NCBI RefSeq assembly: GCF_008831285.2
Contig: NC_045145.1
Location: forward strand, 7,562,802-7,626,801
From: Nymphaea colorata
Taxonomy: Eukaryota > Streptophyta > Magnoliopsida > Nymphaeales > Nymphaeaceae
Length of the DNA: 64,000 nt
Direction of reading: 5' to 3'
Shown: positions 12,556 through 23,639 of the stretch, piece after piece
Layout: the number at the start of each line of letters is the position of its first letter
Position numbering within the stretch: position 1 is the stretch's first letter
Notes under the pieces: model-generated
Databases searched by the model: none
Told to the model about the DNA's origin: nothing
What the model saw: only the letters and a program-made list of their open reading frames with translations
Made by a program: the position numbers and the translations under genes

Positions 12556-14971
12556 ATATATATACGGCCATATCCCCACATCCATGATTTTTGAAAATTG
12601 TCCATACCCGTACCCGCACCGGCACCCATACCTGTACCTATGGACATAACCCTGGAGTAGTGTAGGACTTGATTCTTCATTTACAAAGAAGAACCAGGTA
12701 TGTAGTACCAACTACCAACATCTAGGTGTAAACTGGAGAATATCACAACTGCAAAATTTCAAACTTCAAATTAGTGGAACCTCCTAGATGCTAAAAATAA
12801 ACTTCATTGCTCCGGAAAAGCAAAATACCTGAGGGGTTGGTCCTTTCCAAGAAAAGGGTGTCCATGTGAGTACAGATACAATGACCTAATTTATGATTCC
12901 AAACGTCAACCTCCATATCTAAATTATCTACCCTGGACATGTAAGTTGCACAATGTTAAATATATATGAGTTCTGGGCTGATGTTGTGAACAACATAGAA
13001 ATGATTTTTCCCATGGATTGTATGTCAAAGGTAGTTACAGAAAACAAGGAGTTGTGAACGAGGACATTTAAGCATGTAATCTGGTGATATCAGAAGGTAT
13101 GGTACAACAAACCATAGTTAGCAGGAAAACCACTTCCCCTTTTTCAAATTCTGGTTCCTTGCTTGACACTGCTTCCTTGGATCTGGTTGTCTATACTAGT
13201 GTATATTTTTCAAAATGCTTTCTCCACTTTCACTTATGTATTAGTTTGCTAGATCCTTCTTGTCTACTGGTTTTATGGTCCGAATTTCACAAACAATCAT
13301 ATGGAGTTTTTCTTTTACAGAAACAAGAGAATTACAAAGAACATGATTCATTATGGCAAAGGGTTCAAAGTTGCAAAAATAGTATATTCACCGTCATGTA
13401 TATGATGGGCATGAGACACCACAAGCATGAAGAAGAGAATGATTACTTCTGGAAACACATCAATTTCTGAACTCTTCTCCTCAAGTTTTGATCATTTCCT
13501 TCACCTAAGATGGACCCCTTAAATGTTTTCTCTTGTTGATGATTATAGGAGTCTCGCTAGTTTTAAGATGAGTTGCAACAATCTCTTTTATGCTGGATTT
13601 TCCATGGCGTGCTTGCTCTTTTCCTCTTGCCTTCAGTGTGGCTATCAGAGAGATGTTATATTGATATGTGTGATTTACTTCAGCTTGAGCTTTGACTGCA
13701 AAAATCAAGAGAGGGTGAATCTTCTACTTGGTGATCTATTGATGCTTTCACCTATATAGTTGGCAAACCTAAACCAAAACATAAGTGCATTTTTATAGCT
13801 AAAATTGTAGTCTATGCAAAAATGGGCATGGCTGAAAGGACCAAGCACCTGTGTGTACGCAGGTTCGCATGGGTGCCGGCCTGGACACTGTGGCCTTAAT
13901 TTTTTAATATTTTGGGTATATTTTAATATTTCTTTTGTACCTTTGGGTATATTTTAGTATTTTTGTTAGTAATATATTCTTTATGAATATATTCAATACA
14001 TTTATGTGTTTATTTAACTGAAATCTTATGATTATATATATATATAGGCATTTCTCGGGTATGATACAGCGAGCGTGAAAAAAGGGTAAATTTTTAAAAA
14101 CTTAAATTAAAAAACTAAAAATGAGGAAAAACAAAATAAGTGAAAAACTAATAGCACAAACATTAAGAAACATGTAGATTTGGAACAAATAAAAATTTGA
14201 AAATAAGAAAAAATAGATTGGCATTAAAAAAAGAAAAAAAAAGAAAAAAAGCCTTAAAGAATGTGTTTTTTCGTGTTTTTTCATTTTAATGTTTTCTTCA
14301 AAACAAAAAATGGCTTTCTTTTATGTTTTAAACTGCTAATTTATTTATCACGTTTTCATGTTTTTTTTTTTAAAACATGTTTTCTGCGGCTATGGTAGGG
14401 TCGTTTCCCTGTTCCAACTTTTTGAAAATTGCTCTGGGCCCATATGGATACCGGCACCTATACAGTGGCACCCGTACCCGTACCATGTGACATGGATTGT
14501 AGTAAAGATGTTTGCCTTCGTCACAGAAGGCTTGAAAATTTTTTTGGATAACTTGTCAAAGGTTTAAATTTTTATGTAATTCTCCATATGAATGGCAAAT
14601 TTGTATTTTTTCAAAATATTGACTCGGGGTTGACTCATCATGCAAATCATAGCTAATACTGTCCTTTCATTTATCTTTTCTTTTGTCCTTGTTTTCCACT
14701 TTCTTTCAGGATTGAACTTGATTCTTTCTCATCTTGTTTCTTTTTCTTGCTTATTCCTAAAAGATTAACATTTAATATGTTTTCAGCACGCTCATGAATA
14801 TGTCTTTGTTCTAACAGTCCTGCAGAATTTGTAATATACAAGCTGAAAGAGATGGAGAAGATAAGCGAAGAAGATGTTTCACGTATACTAGAGGAGTTCG
14901 ACAATCTTGATGTTGATAAGTCAGGAACATTGACTCTGTCTGATTTGGCACTTGCTCACCAAATGCAGTGA
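10422..14971 (+). CDS. TPK1: Two-pore K+ channel, TPK1/KCO1-like (exons 10422-11332, 14818-14971)
   Basis: The product is a vacuolar-type tandem-pore potassium channel of 354 aa. The donor AG|GTATTA after 11332 and acceptor AACAG| before 14818 join in phase and restore the first EF-hand. Visible features: an RCRSAP 14-3-3 site (residues 37-42; phospho-acceptor S40), four hydrophobic segments, pore filters TVGYGD (117-122) and TLGYGD (231-236), and EF-hand loops at 296-307 and 335-346 with the expected Asp/Glu ligands. In Arabidopsis TPK1 the family carries K+ across the tonoplast and is activated by Ca2+ and 14-3-3 proteins. The start is the first ATG in frame, and length and two-exon layout are normal for the family. 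The second residue of the 14-3-3 motif is Cys rather than the usual Ser. Intron 1 is 3,485 bp and rich in repeats. No break is seen. Confidence 0.95.
12371..12463. repeat. 36-bp minisatellite, about 2.5 copies
   Basis: TTCTATGTTGTTTACTT begins at 12371 (one mismatch), 12407 and 12443, a period of 36 bp. Confidence 0.85.
12515..12551. repeat. (CT)n microsatellite
   Basis: An uninterrupted CT run of about 37 bp in the TPK intron, followed by a short TA run. Confidence 0.95.
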
Positions 14972-15037
14972 TGTTTTTGTTTTCTCTGCAAATGGATGGG
15001 GTAGAATGGGGAAGTATGTTCAATATATGTTCATGAG

Positions 15038-15043
15038 AATAAA
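15038..15043 (+). terminator. Candidate poly(A) signal AATAAA for TPK
   Basis: AATAAA lies 67 bp after the TPK stop codon. It is a plausible near-upstream element, but plant signals are loose, so the true cleavage site may differ. Confidence 0.4.
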
Positions 15044-15049
15044 TGTCAT

Positions 15050-16178
15050 GAGTCCCCACACACTTATGGTGGATGAACTAGGCCATCTTCCTTGTTGGTC
15101 TAAGATTGGTTTGTGCTACGTTCTTTTAACCATATCTCTCTGGTTTTTTTTTATGTTTGGTCTTATGCTTATGGTTCATTTAGATGCTTTTCTCCATGCA
15201 GCTCTTTCTTAGTGCAACTACAATGCTTGCTTGTTTATCCTTGAATTCACTGCATACAAAATGAGTAATGGCTATATTATGTGCTGTTTCTGTATAATAC
15301 ATATGCTCCAGAGGCAGATACTCATCATACCAATGCAATGAACTACTCAGTGTAGAATATCCTAGACCTCTGTATTACTCAGATTTGTAGTTCTTCATTG
15401 ACAATGAAAAAGGAAAGTATAGTAGCCTGCTCCTATAAGGAAGTTCTTGATCCTTTTTCTGAATGTTTTCTTCCCTAAATTAACATGAAAATGCCATTGG
15501 AATATTTTCCTTATATGTACAGATGCGCCATATTACTTCATGTTCCCTGCATTTCCCTGCATATCATAATTTTTTGGCACTTTTGTATGTGCGATGTATG
15601 TCTGTTAGGGCTAGCTGAATGAACAGAAACAAGCATGTCCAAGCTCAATTACGAATTTATGCGAGTATTCCAAACTTGCCTCATGTTCCATCCTGAAGCA
15701 AGCCTCGGTCATCTGATAATGAGCATAGCTTGTTCCAGCTTGTTTTATGAGCTAGTTGATTTATGTAACAATCTAGCTTGAACCCAATTTAAGTTTGGAT
15801 TTCAGAGCAGGTGTAATTTTAGCTTGAAATCTAAGTTGATTTTTGTGCATCAATCTCTATGAATTAAAAGCATAAGTTTAAATGGTAATTGGAAGGTATA
15901 AACTCACTTGATAAATCAAAGTGATAAGCTTCATGAGCACATGAAGATGGACGTAGCTTCAAAAAACACATACACAGAGTGAAGCAGCTCTTTAATAGCT
16001 CATTTGGGTAAGGAGCCAAATTGGGCTGGGTTGGAATGGATACCATATGTTCATGCTACAGCTTACTAGTCTTGGGAAGTTGGCTCATATTCAACTTATT
16101 AACTTGTTGAACCATCTTAAGATGAACATGAAATGGGCCAATTGAAGTCATGAGTTACTTGGTTCAGTTGGCAGCTTT

Positions 16179-16209
<31 letters not shown>

Positions 16210-16340
16210 GTGACTCAAAAAGAGGGAGAGAGAGAACACCTGCAGATGCTTTTATGACTTCATGTTTTGTATGCTTGTGCGTGTTTTATAATTTTCGATG
16301 AATCATCAGTCTATCAACTAAAAGAAACAAAAAAAGAACG
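15050..16340. other. Intergenic spacer
   Basis: No gene, RNA or element is recognised apart from a TG microsatellite at 16179-16212. Open frames are short and carry no family signature. Confidence 0.6.
16179..16212. repeat. (TG)n microsatellite
   Basis: A TG run of about 34 bp with a single GC interruption. Confidence 0.95.
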
Positions 16341-16466
16341 ACGTCCAGCTCGGGCTGAGCTTATGCCCGGGGCCCAGCTCGGCCCGGCCCGATTATTAAC
16401 GGGCTGACCCGGTTTGTTTCTGTTCCACTTTCTCCGTTATTTTGTGTAGAACGATGTCCCAACACA

Positions 16467-16561
16467 GACGAGGCCGAGCAAGGTTGGGAAGGGAGAAAGG
16501 GAAGGGTGTTTAGAGACGAGGCCAGCAAGGTTGGGAAGGGACAAAGGGAAGGGTGTTTAGG
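16467..16561. repeat. 48-bp tandem duplication
   Basis: GACGAGGCC...GTTTAG begins at 16467 and again at 16515, with only small differences between the copies. Confidence 0.9.
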
Positions 16562-16753
16562 GTTGCGTAAGGAAGCGTGAGGCTCAGATTTACTGGGTAA
16601 GAGAATGAGAGGAGGGGTGAGATGTCCATGTCCAGCTGCTACGCCAGGCGCTAGGAGGAAATTTTGCACCTTCATGTCTTCTTCGTCCTTCCTCCTCCTT
16701 CGCTTCGTCTGCCTCTTCCTCCTCCTTCCACTGTTGATACCGACCCTGAACTA

Positions 16754-17059
16754 ATGTTCGGCTCATCCTCCTTCCAGAAGACTCAAAGAAAGGGAATCAG
16801 CTCCTCTTTATCATCATCACCGCTCTTGACAGCAGCAGGGATGTTGCCGTCCCTCATCTTCAGATTCCCTCCCAACGTCGTGAGGCAGTTGAGCGTCAAG
16901 TCTAGGCGCAACTGCAGCAACATCGGCGCCGGCGGTGATGGGGCGATGGGCGATAGGAGGAAGAGCCGATGGGCTCCGGTAGGATCAAAGAAGGCATTCG
17001 CCGAAGGGGAGAATGAAAGTATAAACATTGAAACAAAGTTAGAAAAGCAGAAGCCCTAA
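16754..17059 (+). CDS. Small ORF of possible captured gene start, 101 aa
   Basis: The frame is open from 16664; the first ATG in frame is at 16754. The peptide is Ser-rich, then contains LIFRFPPNVVRQLSVKSRR, then GAMGDRRKSRWAPVGSKKAF. The Ser/Arg-rich, acid-poor N-terminal half would suit an organelle transit peptide, but this is only composition. It lies wholly inside the GC-rich hAT-like island, so it may be a host gene fragment carried by the element. No family is recognised and expression is unknown. Confidence 0.3.
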   Translation: MFGSSSFQKTQRKGISSSLSSSPLLTAAGMLPSLIFRFPPNVVRQLSVKSRRNCSNIGAGGDGAMGDRRKSRWAPVGSKKAFAEGENESINIETKLEKQKP

Positions 17060-17269
17060 CTAAGTTTATTTAAGAAAAAAGAAAATTAAGTTACTCGGCT
17101 TCTCGGCCGTCGTCCATCAAAGGATCAAGCCTGGGCCCGACCCGTTAATTAGAGGGTCGGGCCTGATAAGATCAACCCCTTAATATTTTTTTCAAGGCCC
17201 GGGCCCGGGCCTGTCGGCCGAGTATCGGGTACCCGGCAGTGGCCCGGCCCTGTGCCCAGGCTTAACATG

Positions 17270-19102
17270 CAGTGAGTTGTGCTTTAAATATGTTGCTGAA
17301 AGCAAGACGGGAGAGAGGAGAAGAGGTTGTGAGAGAGAGAGAGTGTGTGTGTTCTTTTCGTTGTTTCAATATACCGCCCTATTCTCACGTTAAATGAGAA
17401 TTACGGTATGACAACAAATTACAAGATTAGTTCACTAGAACATTTATTTGTAAAGAGCTGTTTCTAAAACTTTTAAATATTCAAAAAACCACCTAACACA
17501 TATTATTCAACAAAATAATTCAAGCTTCAGTGGCAAACAATGAGGCTCTGCCACAATTGGACATCATACATTAGTTTGGCTGCAAACTGGAAGTCCATTA
17601 TCAAGATACGAGCTCATTGATCTATGGTTACAAGATCTGAACCTCAACTGCAGTTTTACTGTGAAATACGGCCAAACATAGATGCAGACACACATATGAA
17701 CAGCAGTTGACCGAGCAACATCACACCAGAGCTTAACGGAGCCAGCCACTGTGATGCTGCTTCAAATTGTTGCACTGCCTTGAGCATTGACACAGTCACA
17801 CAGTCCCCTACCAACGAAAGGAAAGTAAAAGTTCTGCCATTTTATAGGGGTTAGAATTTTACTGCAAATTTCTGTCTTCTGCAGCTGAATCTGTCATATT
17901 TCTAAACAATCTTTGACCAGTTTTTCGTTTGAGGTAGCTCCAGCAGCCCACGTACTAAAGTGGGATGGAATCTATGGATGCATTTCTTATGCTTTAAAGA
18001 ATGCCAATTGAAAGATGACATTAAAAGAAAAATAAACCTCTTATGATCCACTGGGTTCCTAATTATACTTTCGAATTTCCTCTTTGATTTAAGACTTTTT
18101 TGGTTATTCGGTCACAATTCAGATGATCTAGATACTATTCCCCTAGACAAGATGGGCATTTAAATGGGAAGTTCAATTCATCTTAGCTACGGTGTCTTAT
18201 TTATAATGAGATAGTTGAATTAAAAGACCAGTACTTAATTTTGGCAATCCATACCATGAATTTTTAAATCCAAATTTCCAATTGTCCTATCTCGTTATTG
18301 AGTGATCCCTTAATTTGGTTTTTATTAGCTTCAAGCTATAAACTGAACACATAAAGAGACGAAACATATTCAGTTGTTTGAATTTTCTCCCTTAAGTAGG
18401 GAGGATGACTTGGGTTGGCCACAAGAACCCAAGAACCTTTGCGGCCAACTTAGTTAGCTCATCGTTCTTTTAAGCTCAGCCACACTGTGTGGTTGAGGAC
18501 ATTTATAGCAGTGTCTGTCAACTCAGGACTGTTCGATGCTGTAAGTTTCCCACCAAATAGCTGAGAAAAAGATCAGTGTAAAAACTTCCATTGTATGGCA
18601 TCCATTATGAACTCTTCCAAAAGGGGAAAATCATCTTACGTTGCATATCCTCCATTATGCCAAGGTAAGACTTCACATTCCATATGTTTGGGAAACAAGG
18701 GATCGTTTTCCCTAAACCTGGCTCTCTTCGAACCAAAGATGTTGAGGCCTACAATATGGCCATCATGGCAACAGATGCCTGGCCATCGGCTACAAGGGTT
18801 TATCTTTATGGGCCATTCTCAAACCTAATGACTGACTTCATGCAGAATAGGGCTTCAACGACACATCTGCAACACATTTGCAATCTGCAGTAATGCTAGT
18901 AGTGGTTGCCTTTCTTGCATATCTGCAACAACACGTCAAGCAGCACTAGAGTCCGCACAACAGAACCTAGTACAAGAGAAGGATGCGATAAGGCCGGTCA
19001 ACCACAACCAACTGCCTCTCCCAGTGCTGGCCATGGTCATCTGTATGCTACCACCGCTTCACCATGGCCAACTCAACTTGTCGTTAACCAGCAGGAGGAA
19101 GA
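17270..19102. other. Intergenic spacer before family G copy A
   Basis: No recognisable gene. An open frame at 18684-18893 gives a non-repetitive peptide (segments AYNMAIMATDAWPSATRVYL and YGPFSNLMTDF) that I cannot assign. It may be a gene fragment. Confidence 0.5.
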
Positions 19103-20912
19103 TGAGATGGGCCTACCCCCATGCACCCATGGTGGCCGAGGGCAGCCCATATCCAAGCTGCCTTGGGCCAGGAGATTGGTAGATACCCTTCTGCGTGTTA
19201 GGGAGGATAAAACACTGCATGCCCACTCTCGATGGCCTCTCCGCATGCAAGGGAGGCTATTTCCACAAGAGTTATACACCAGCCATAAGGGCGACTGTCA
19301 AGTGAGGCTAGCAGCCTATGCGAGGAACCAAGGCAGATATCCAGTGAGGTTAACATGTTTGGATCCTTCAAGAGCGCGCAGCGGTTTTGGGCAGACACAA
19401 CCAAGGCATCTCGATAGCAGGGCAGGCCATAGGGGACATCAGCCTCGACTCGGTCAAGGGAGGTTATCTAGCAATAAGCCGAGGTAGAGCGTGCCTTTCT
19501 CGTATTTCTAGAGGGCCACCCACGTGCAAGGGAGGTTACTCGAAGGGGTTTTGGCGAAGCCATAGGGAGAGGCCACGGTCGGGGCATCTGCTGAAGGGTG
19601 CTAGGTTTCGCTCAGGGAGGCTAACTCCAACCCAGCTGAGGACGCTAACGGCTGTTCAGCCTTTGCACACGACCACAGGAGGACCCAGTCAGGCTTTGGA
19701 CAGTGTCACGACACCTCTATGCAGCACGAGACACGCTAGAGAGGGAAAGGCACGCTCTAGGTGACACGTGAAGCGCTGGACGCAACGCAAGGAGTGAGAC
19801 ATGGCTACAGGTGATGCAGGACACGTCGAGAGGCTGCAGACGCAAAGGAGAGTCACGACGGGACACAACTGGCAAGCTCTGGGCGGGACACGCGTGGGAC
19901 ACACTGGAGGATCGAGGCGGGACACGTGCGTCGGTAAGGCAAGACACGTCGGACGACCAGCGATATTTCAGCGGGACCCGACGAGGCGCTAGGTACCGGA
20001 TACGGGTCCGGATTGTACTAGCGGGTTGGACCCACGCGTCTATATCCTCGATCCGAGTGGTAAAAGAATTCGGATTGGGTTGCGGATTGCCTTGGGGGGA
20101 TTCGGGATGGGACCCGGATCCATTTTTGTTGAGTCTACCGCTGAATCGGTTTTATTCATGGACTCAGGCGGGTTTTTGAGCATCAACCCGATTCGATAAG
20201 CGTATCGATCCGAGTCTCTCGTCATCTTCTTTCTCCCTGCGAAATAAAAGAGAGGGCAGCATTTTGTTTTGTACTTTTTGATCTAGACTGTAAATCCATT
20301 CTCTGAAAGGAAATTCCGACGACCACACCCGTCGGCAGTTTTGATCAAAACAACCATCCATAGTTGATTCTCTCATTCCCTTGAAATCTCTAAAAATCCA
20401 ACGGACGAATGCCTGAAAGTGTGGTTCTCTTTCAACAGAAAGAACGACGAATTAACAGCGGCAATCTCTTCCGGCGACGTGGTTCTTCTTCGGTGAGCCT
20501 TGCAGCTACACACCCTACAAAACATAGGTTTACGCTCCATGGTTTTGAGCGAACGCCCCAGCAATGTAAACGTCGTCCAACTGACCATCATTTTCACTCT
20601 GCCTGCGACTCCACCGAAACCATCCAGGCTACTGTTCCATTGCCTCCCACCTTCATCTCCTATGTATTCTGGGGATGATCCACCCCACTGCAGTCGCCGT
20701 CATCAACGCAATCATCTCCACGCATTCATGAGCCATTTCCTCCCCATTTCGGCCTTCGATCATCGCATCAGTGCTTCCTATTCTTGTGATAGAGGGAGAA
20801 CCTGCAGCAGACCATGAAACTGATTCCAATCTGCCCCTACTGAGCATGATCTTTGGGCAACCGACGACACTAGGGCCAATTCTCGGCAGCCCTCGGTAGC
20901 ATGGTCGCAATA
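19103..20912 (+). repeat. 5' LTR of family G copy A
   Basis: The sequence from TGAGATGGGCCTACCCCC (19103) to about 20340 aligns with the LTR of copy B from TGATACGGGCC (43318) to about 44490. The right edge is inferred from the primer-binding site that starts at 20914. Length is about 1.8 kb. Open frames within it (for example 18906-19487) are LTR sequence, not genes. Confidence 0.6.
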
Positions 20913-20913
20913 G

Positions 20914-20927
20914 TAGGTATCAGAGCC
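20914..20927 (+). other. Primer-binding site of family G (initiator tRNA-Met)
   Basis: TAGGTATCAGAGCC matches the plant initiator tRNA-Met complement TGGTATCAGAGCC with one mismatch. This supports a retroviral-type priming site just after the LTR. Confidence 0.6.
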
Positions 20928-23530
20928 AACGCTCATCAGCGGCAATTCAAGGAGTTGCAAGAACTGTTCTACGACAGCAACATTTTCAGACCAACCCAAC
21001 ACAGAGACTGAGACCCTCAACGTTGTTTTTTGGAAGGTTTCACCAGTCGAGCAGTAGACCATTGGATATGCCTATGCCTCAAGCATCTTCAGCCAATTTT
21101 TCAAGATTTTTGAGGCTCCGATGGGTGAGGAATCGATTTTTTAAGAGCTGCTTTTCCTCACCCACTGTTCCAGAATAGATTCCAGTCGATCGCTAGTACG
21201 TGTAGATGATTATCTAGGAAAATTTCTAATGAATTTCTGCATCCATCGAGCCCAAGAATGTCGAAATCTGATCAAGAACAAGGTCAGAATCAAGTTTTGA
21301 AGATCACTAGCGTTTTTCTGCATTTTCCAGTAGGGGAAGAGTTTTCCAGCGAAATCAACGATCTCAGTAAAATATTCCGTCTTGATTATGCCAGAGTTCT
21401 TCAGCCCTTGGCGAGTCCTGTGTTTCAGTATCTGAATCAACAGCACATCACCAGGATTCACGAGTCCCAATGCTTTTCATGCAATTGTGTCCTACCCAGT
21501 CGTCGAATCCCGCCTCGTGTCGCGACCTGCAGCGTTCTCATCAGACAACGAATCCCACACCACACGAGTCAGGCGCTCTTCAATGGTAGTGACAATGAGT
21601 CAGCGTGTCCCCAACCTGGGAAGCACATGTCTGACCCGGATACAGCCTGATCCTTCCCTATTTTCCCTGCTTCTCAGCCTGCGGAAAACCTGAATCTAAC
21701 TAATGTTCAAATCGCCGATTTTGTTTCCTCCGGTCACCATTTTGGTCGAGCAAGGGTGGGATTGAATCGTATTCATCTCTTCTATCTGCCCACCAAATTG
21801 CAAATTTTTTGGAGCTAACACCAAGATGCAGTGATTTTTTGAGTGCCGACTACTCTGAGCAGATTCTTAGAACCGAGTTCAAGCTACGGTTGAACAGAGG
21901 AGGCCAGCTGATGCATGACTTTGGCCCTGACGCATTTTTTATAGGAGACGACGCTGACAACGAGTTTGAAGGTGTTGGATTCCTTGAGAAGCCTATTATT
22001 TTTTATCTGAATCTCAGGATTTTTGGGTCATCCAGTGATGACCTACTGATTTTTAAAGAAGCAAAGGTCCCTGAAGCGGCTAACAGAGTATTTGAGTGTT
22101 GCTTTGATGGGAGCTGTCAGGCGCAGTTGGAGTTGGGCCTTCACGCGATTCTTCCACAGGGATAGTTGGGAACTGAGCTACTGGGCGTCCACTCCTGGAG
22201 GTGTCAGCTACCCATTGCCAAAGTTGGGGGAATTTTGGAGCTCTCTATGAGTTTTCAAAAATTCGGAGCGGAGCTTCCTCTTGCATGTTGCTGGGAATGG
22301 ACCTGCAAGGGGGATCCTTGCTTGTGCCCCATTCTGTCACGTAGTTTGGGTATCCCTTATCATCTGGTGACGATCTCAGCCACTTTTCCTTTAATTTGCT
22401 GATAATCTTCTTGGTTTGAGTTCTTGTTGTTGTGCAGAGACGATTTCAGCCTTCTGCTAGTTGTTACAGAGGAAGAGTGAGGAGCAGGAGCTGCCTTGGC
22501 AGCACGCATACGCCGGCGTTTAACGGCGCTTGCCTCACCCTGTTCACGTTTGCTCCTGGGGTTATACATCAGTTTCGGTGGCACTGCTCCACTTGTGGGT
22601 CATTGTGTTTAATCTCTGTATTTGCTGGTGATTGCTCTGCTTTTGTTGGATGACATTATGCGGCAGAAGCGTTGGAGCTGATTCATGAGTTGTAGAGCTG
22701 AGACCGAACCTGTTCGTGCTTGATCGATCAAGTTCGAAGACAGAGCTTACACCGGGCTAAGCGGCACTTGCCTCCCCCTCAGATTCGTCTATCAATAGGG
22801 GTTAAATACTTCACGGTGCCGACTTCTAACTCTGCAAGAAATACTCTGTTTCCACTATTCTTAAACACTAACTCTCGGTTCCTTATTTGGAGTTAGCCAT
22901 CGCTGAGAGGAGGGTGCAGCTGCAGTGGTCATGATTGTGATGATCTCGGGAGAAAGAAGGATGTACTCTGTCACCTAGTCAGAGCTTGCTTCCCTCTATC
23001 ACATTAGCACACTAGGGGTTTCAAAAGCCACGGTTAAGTGCAATCCTTTCTCCCATTTTAGTTACTAAAATCCATTGCAGTGACTATATTGTTCTTGTTT
23101 GAGCAAGGAGGACTCCACTCGACCAGACGGTGACGGGCACCTCACTTGCTGAAGATAGAGTGCTGAATACCAAGAACTTGGCGTTTCAACTTGGTGGGTT
23201 CGTTGGACTAGCTCCACCAAGGTGTTCTTCTACACACCCTATAGTTGCGAGGAAAATGGTGTTGTTTTTGTTCCAAACTCTCCACCGACACCCCTGTTTT
23301 GGGTTCCTCTTCCTGCACATTGCAGAAGACACAAATTACAATGGGAAGTACTTACTGTGAGACACCTGGGGCATGATTTGAAGTGATATTAGGCATGGTT
23401 TGATGAGTGAGTTAAGAGAGATTTATGCCTTGTATCGTTGCATTGATGTAAATTTTAAAGACATTCTCCCCTTATGCAAATCTAAGAAATTGTGGTGACG
23501 TTTGGGTTGGGCTCATTGTATTCTTCCTCT
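20928..23530 (+). other. Family G internal leader, unrecognised
   Basis: Between the primer site and the coding block the sequence has only modest open frames, for example 21258-21650 and 21809-22165. The second reads as acidic segments such as MHDFGPDAFFIGDDADNEFE. Neither shows retroviral protease, polymerase or capsid motifs that I recognise. It may be a long untranslated leader with decayed accessory ORFs. Confidence 0.4.
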
Positions 23531-23639
23531 ACGGGAATAACTAGGGCCTATGTTCAGGCCGGAAACCCTTGTACAAGTCACCCTTATGAGATAGGCTGGA
23601 CATGTACTGGTAGGCTGCTGTGACTCGTTTCAGCCAGGG

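Larger units (their letters stand above)
11333..14817 (+). other. TPK intron, 3,485 bp, repeat-rich
   Basis: The intron holds a GC-richer insert-like block (11690-11870), a 36-bp minisatellite (12371-12463), a CT microsatellite (12515-12551), and two GTACCCG/CCGGCACC-type motif clusters (12590-12660 and 14425-14490) that share TTTTGAAAATTG on their left side. Short open frames inside it have no recognisable product. Confidence 0.7.
16345..17262. mobile_element. Candidate hAT-like element with GGCCCGG-rich ends
   Basis: Both edges are dense in GGCCCGG/CCGGGCC motifs (16365-16410 and 17130-17262) in largely inverted arrangement. ATTAACGGGCTGACCCGG at the left has an inverted near match at the right (GGGCCCGACCCGTTAAT). 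Such GC-rich subterminal repeats are typical of plant hAT derivatives. The interior has the base composition of a gene start and holds a small ORF. Exact termini and an 8-bp target duplication were not found. Confidence 0.45.

Noticed and set aside
12460-12711. Minus-strand ORF rich in RERERE
   Set aside because: It is a translation of the CT microsatellite, not a gene.
13084-13470. 128-aa ORF within the TPK intron
   Set aside because: It begins at a non-ATG codon, has no recognised motif and lies in intron sequence.
18906-19487. 193-aa + strand ORF
   Set aside because: It runs from spacer into the family G LTR and is not conserved with copy B; it is a chance frame in GC-rich repeat sequence.
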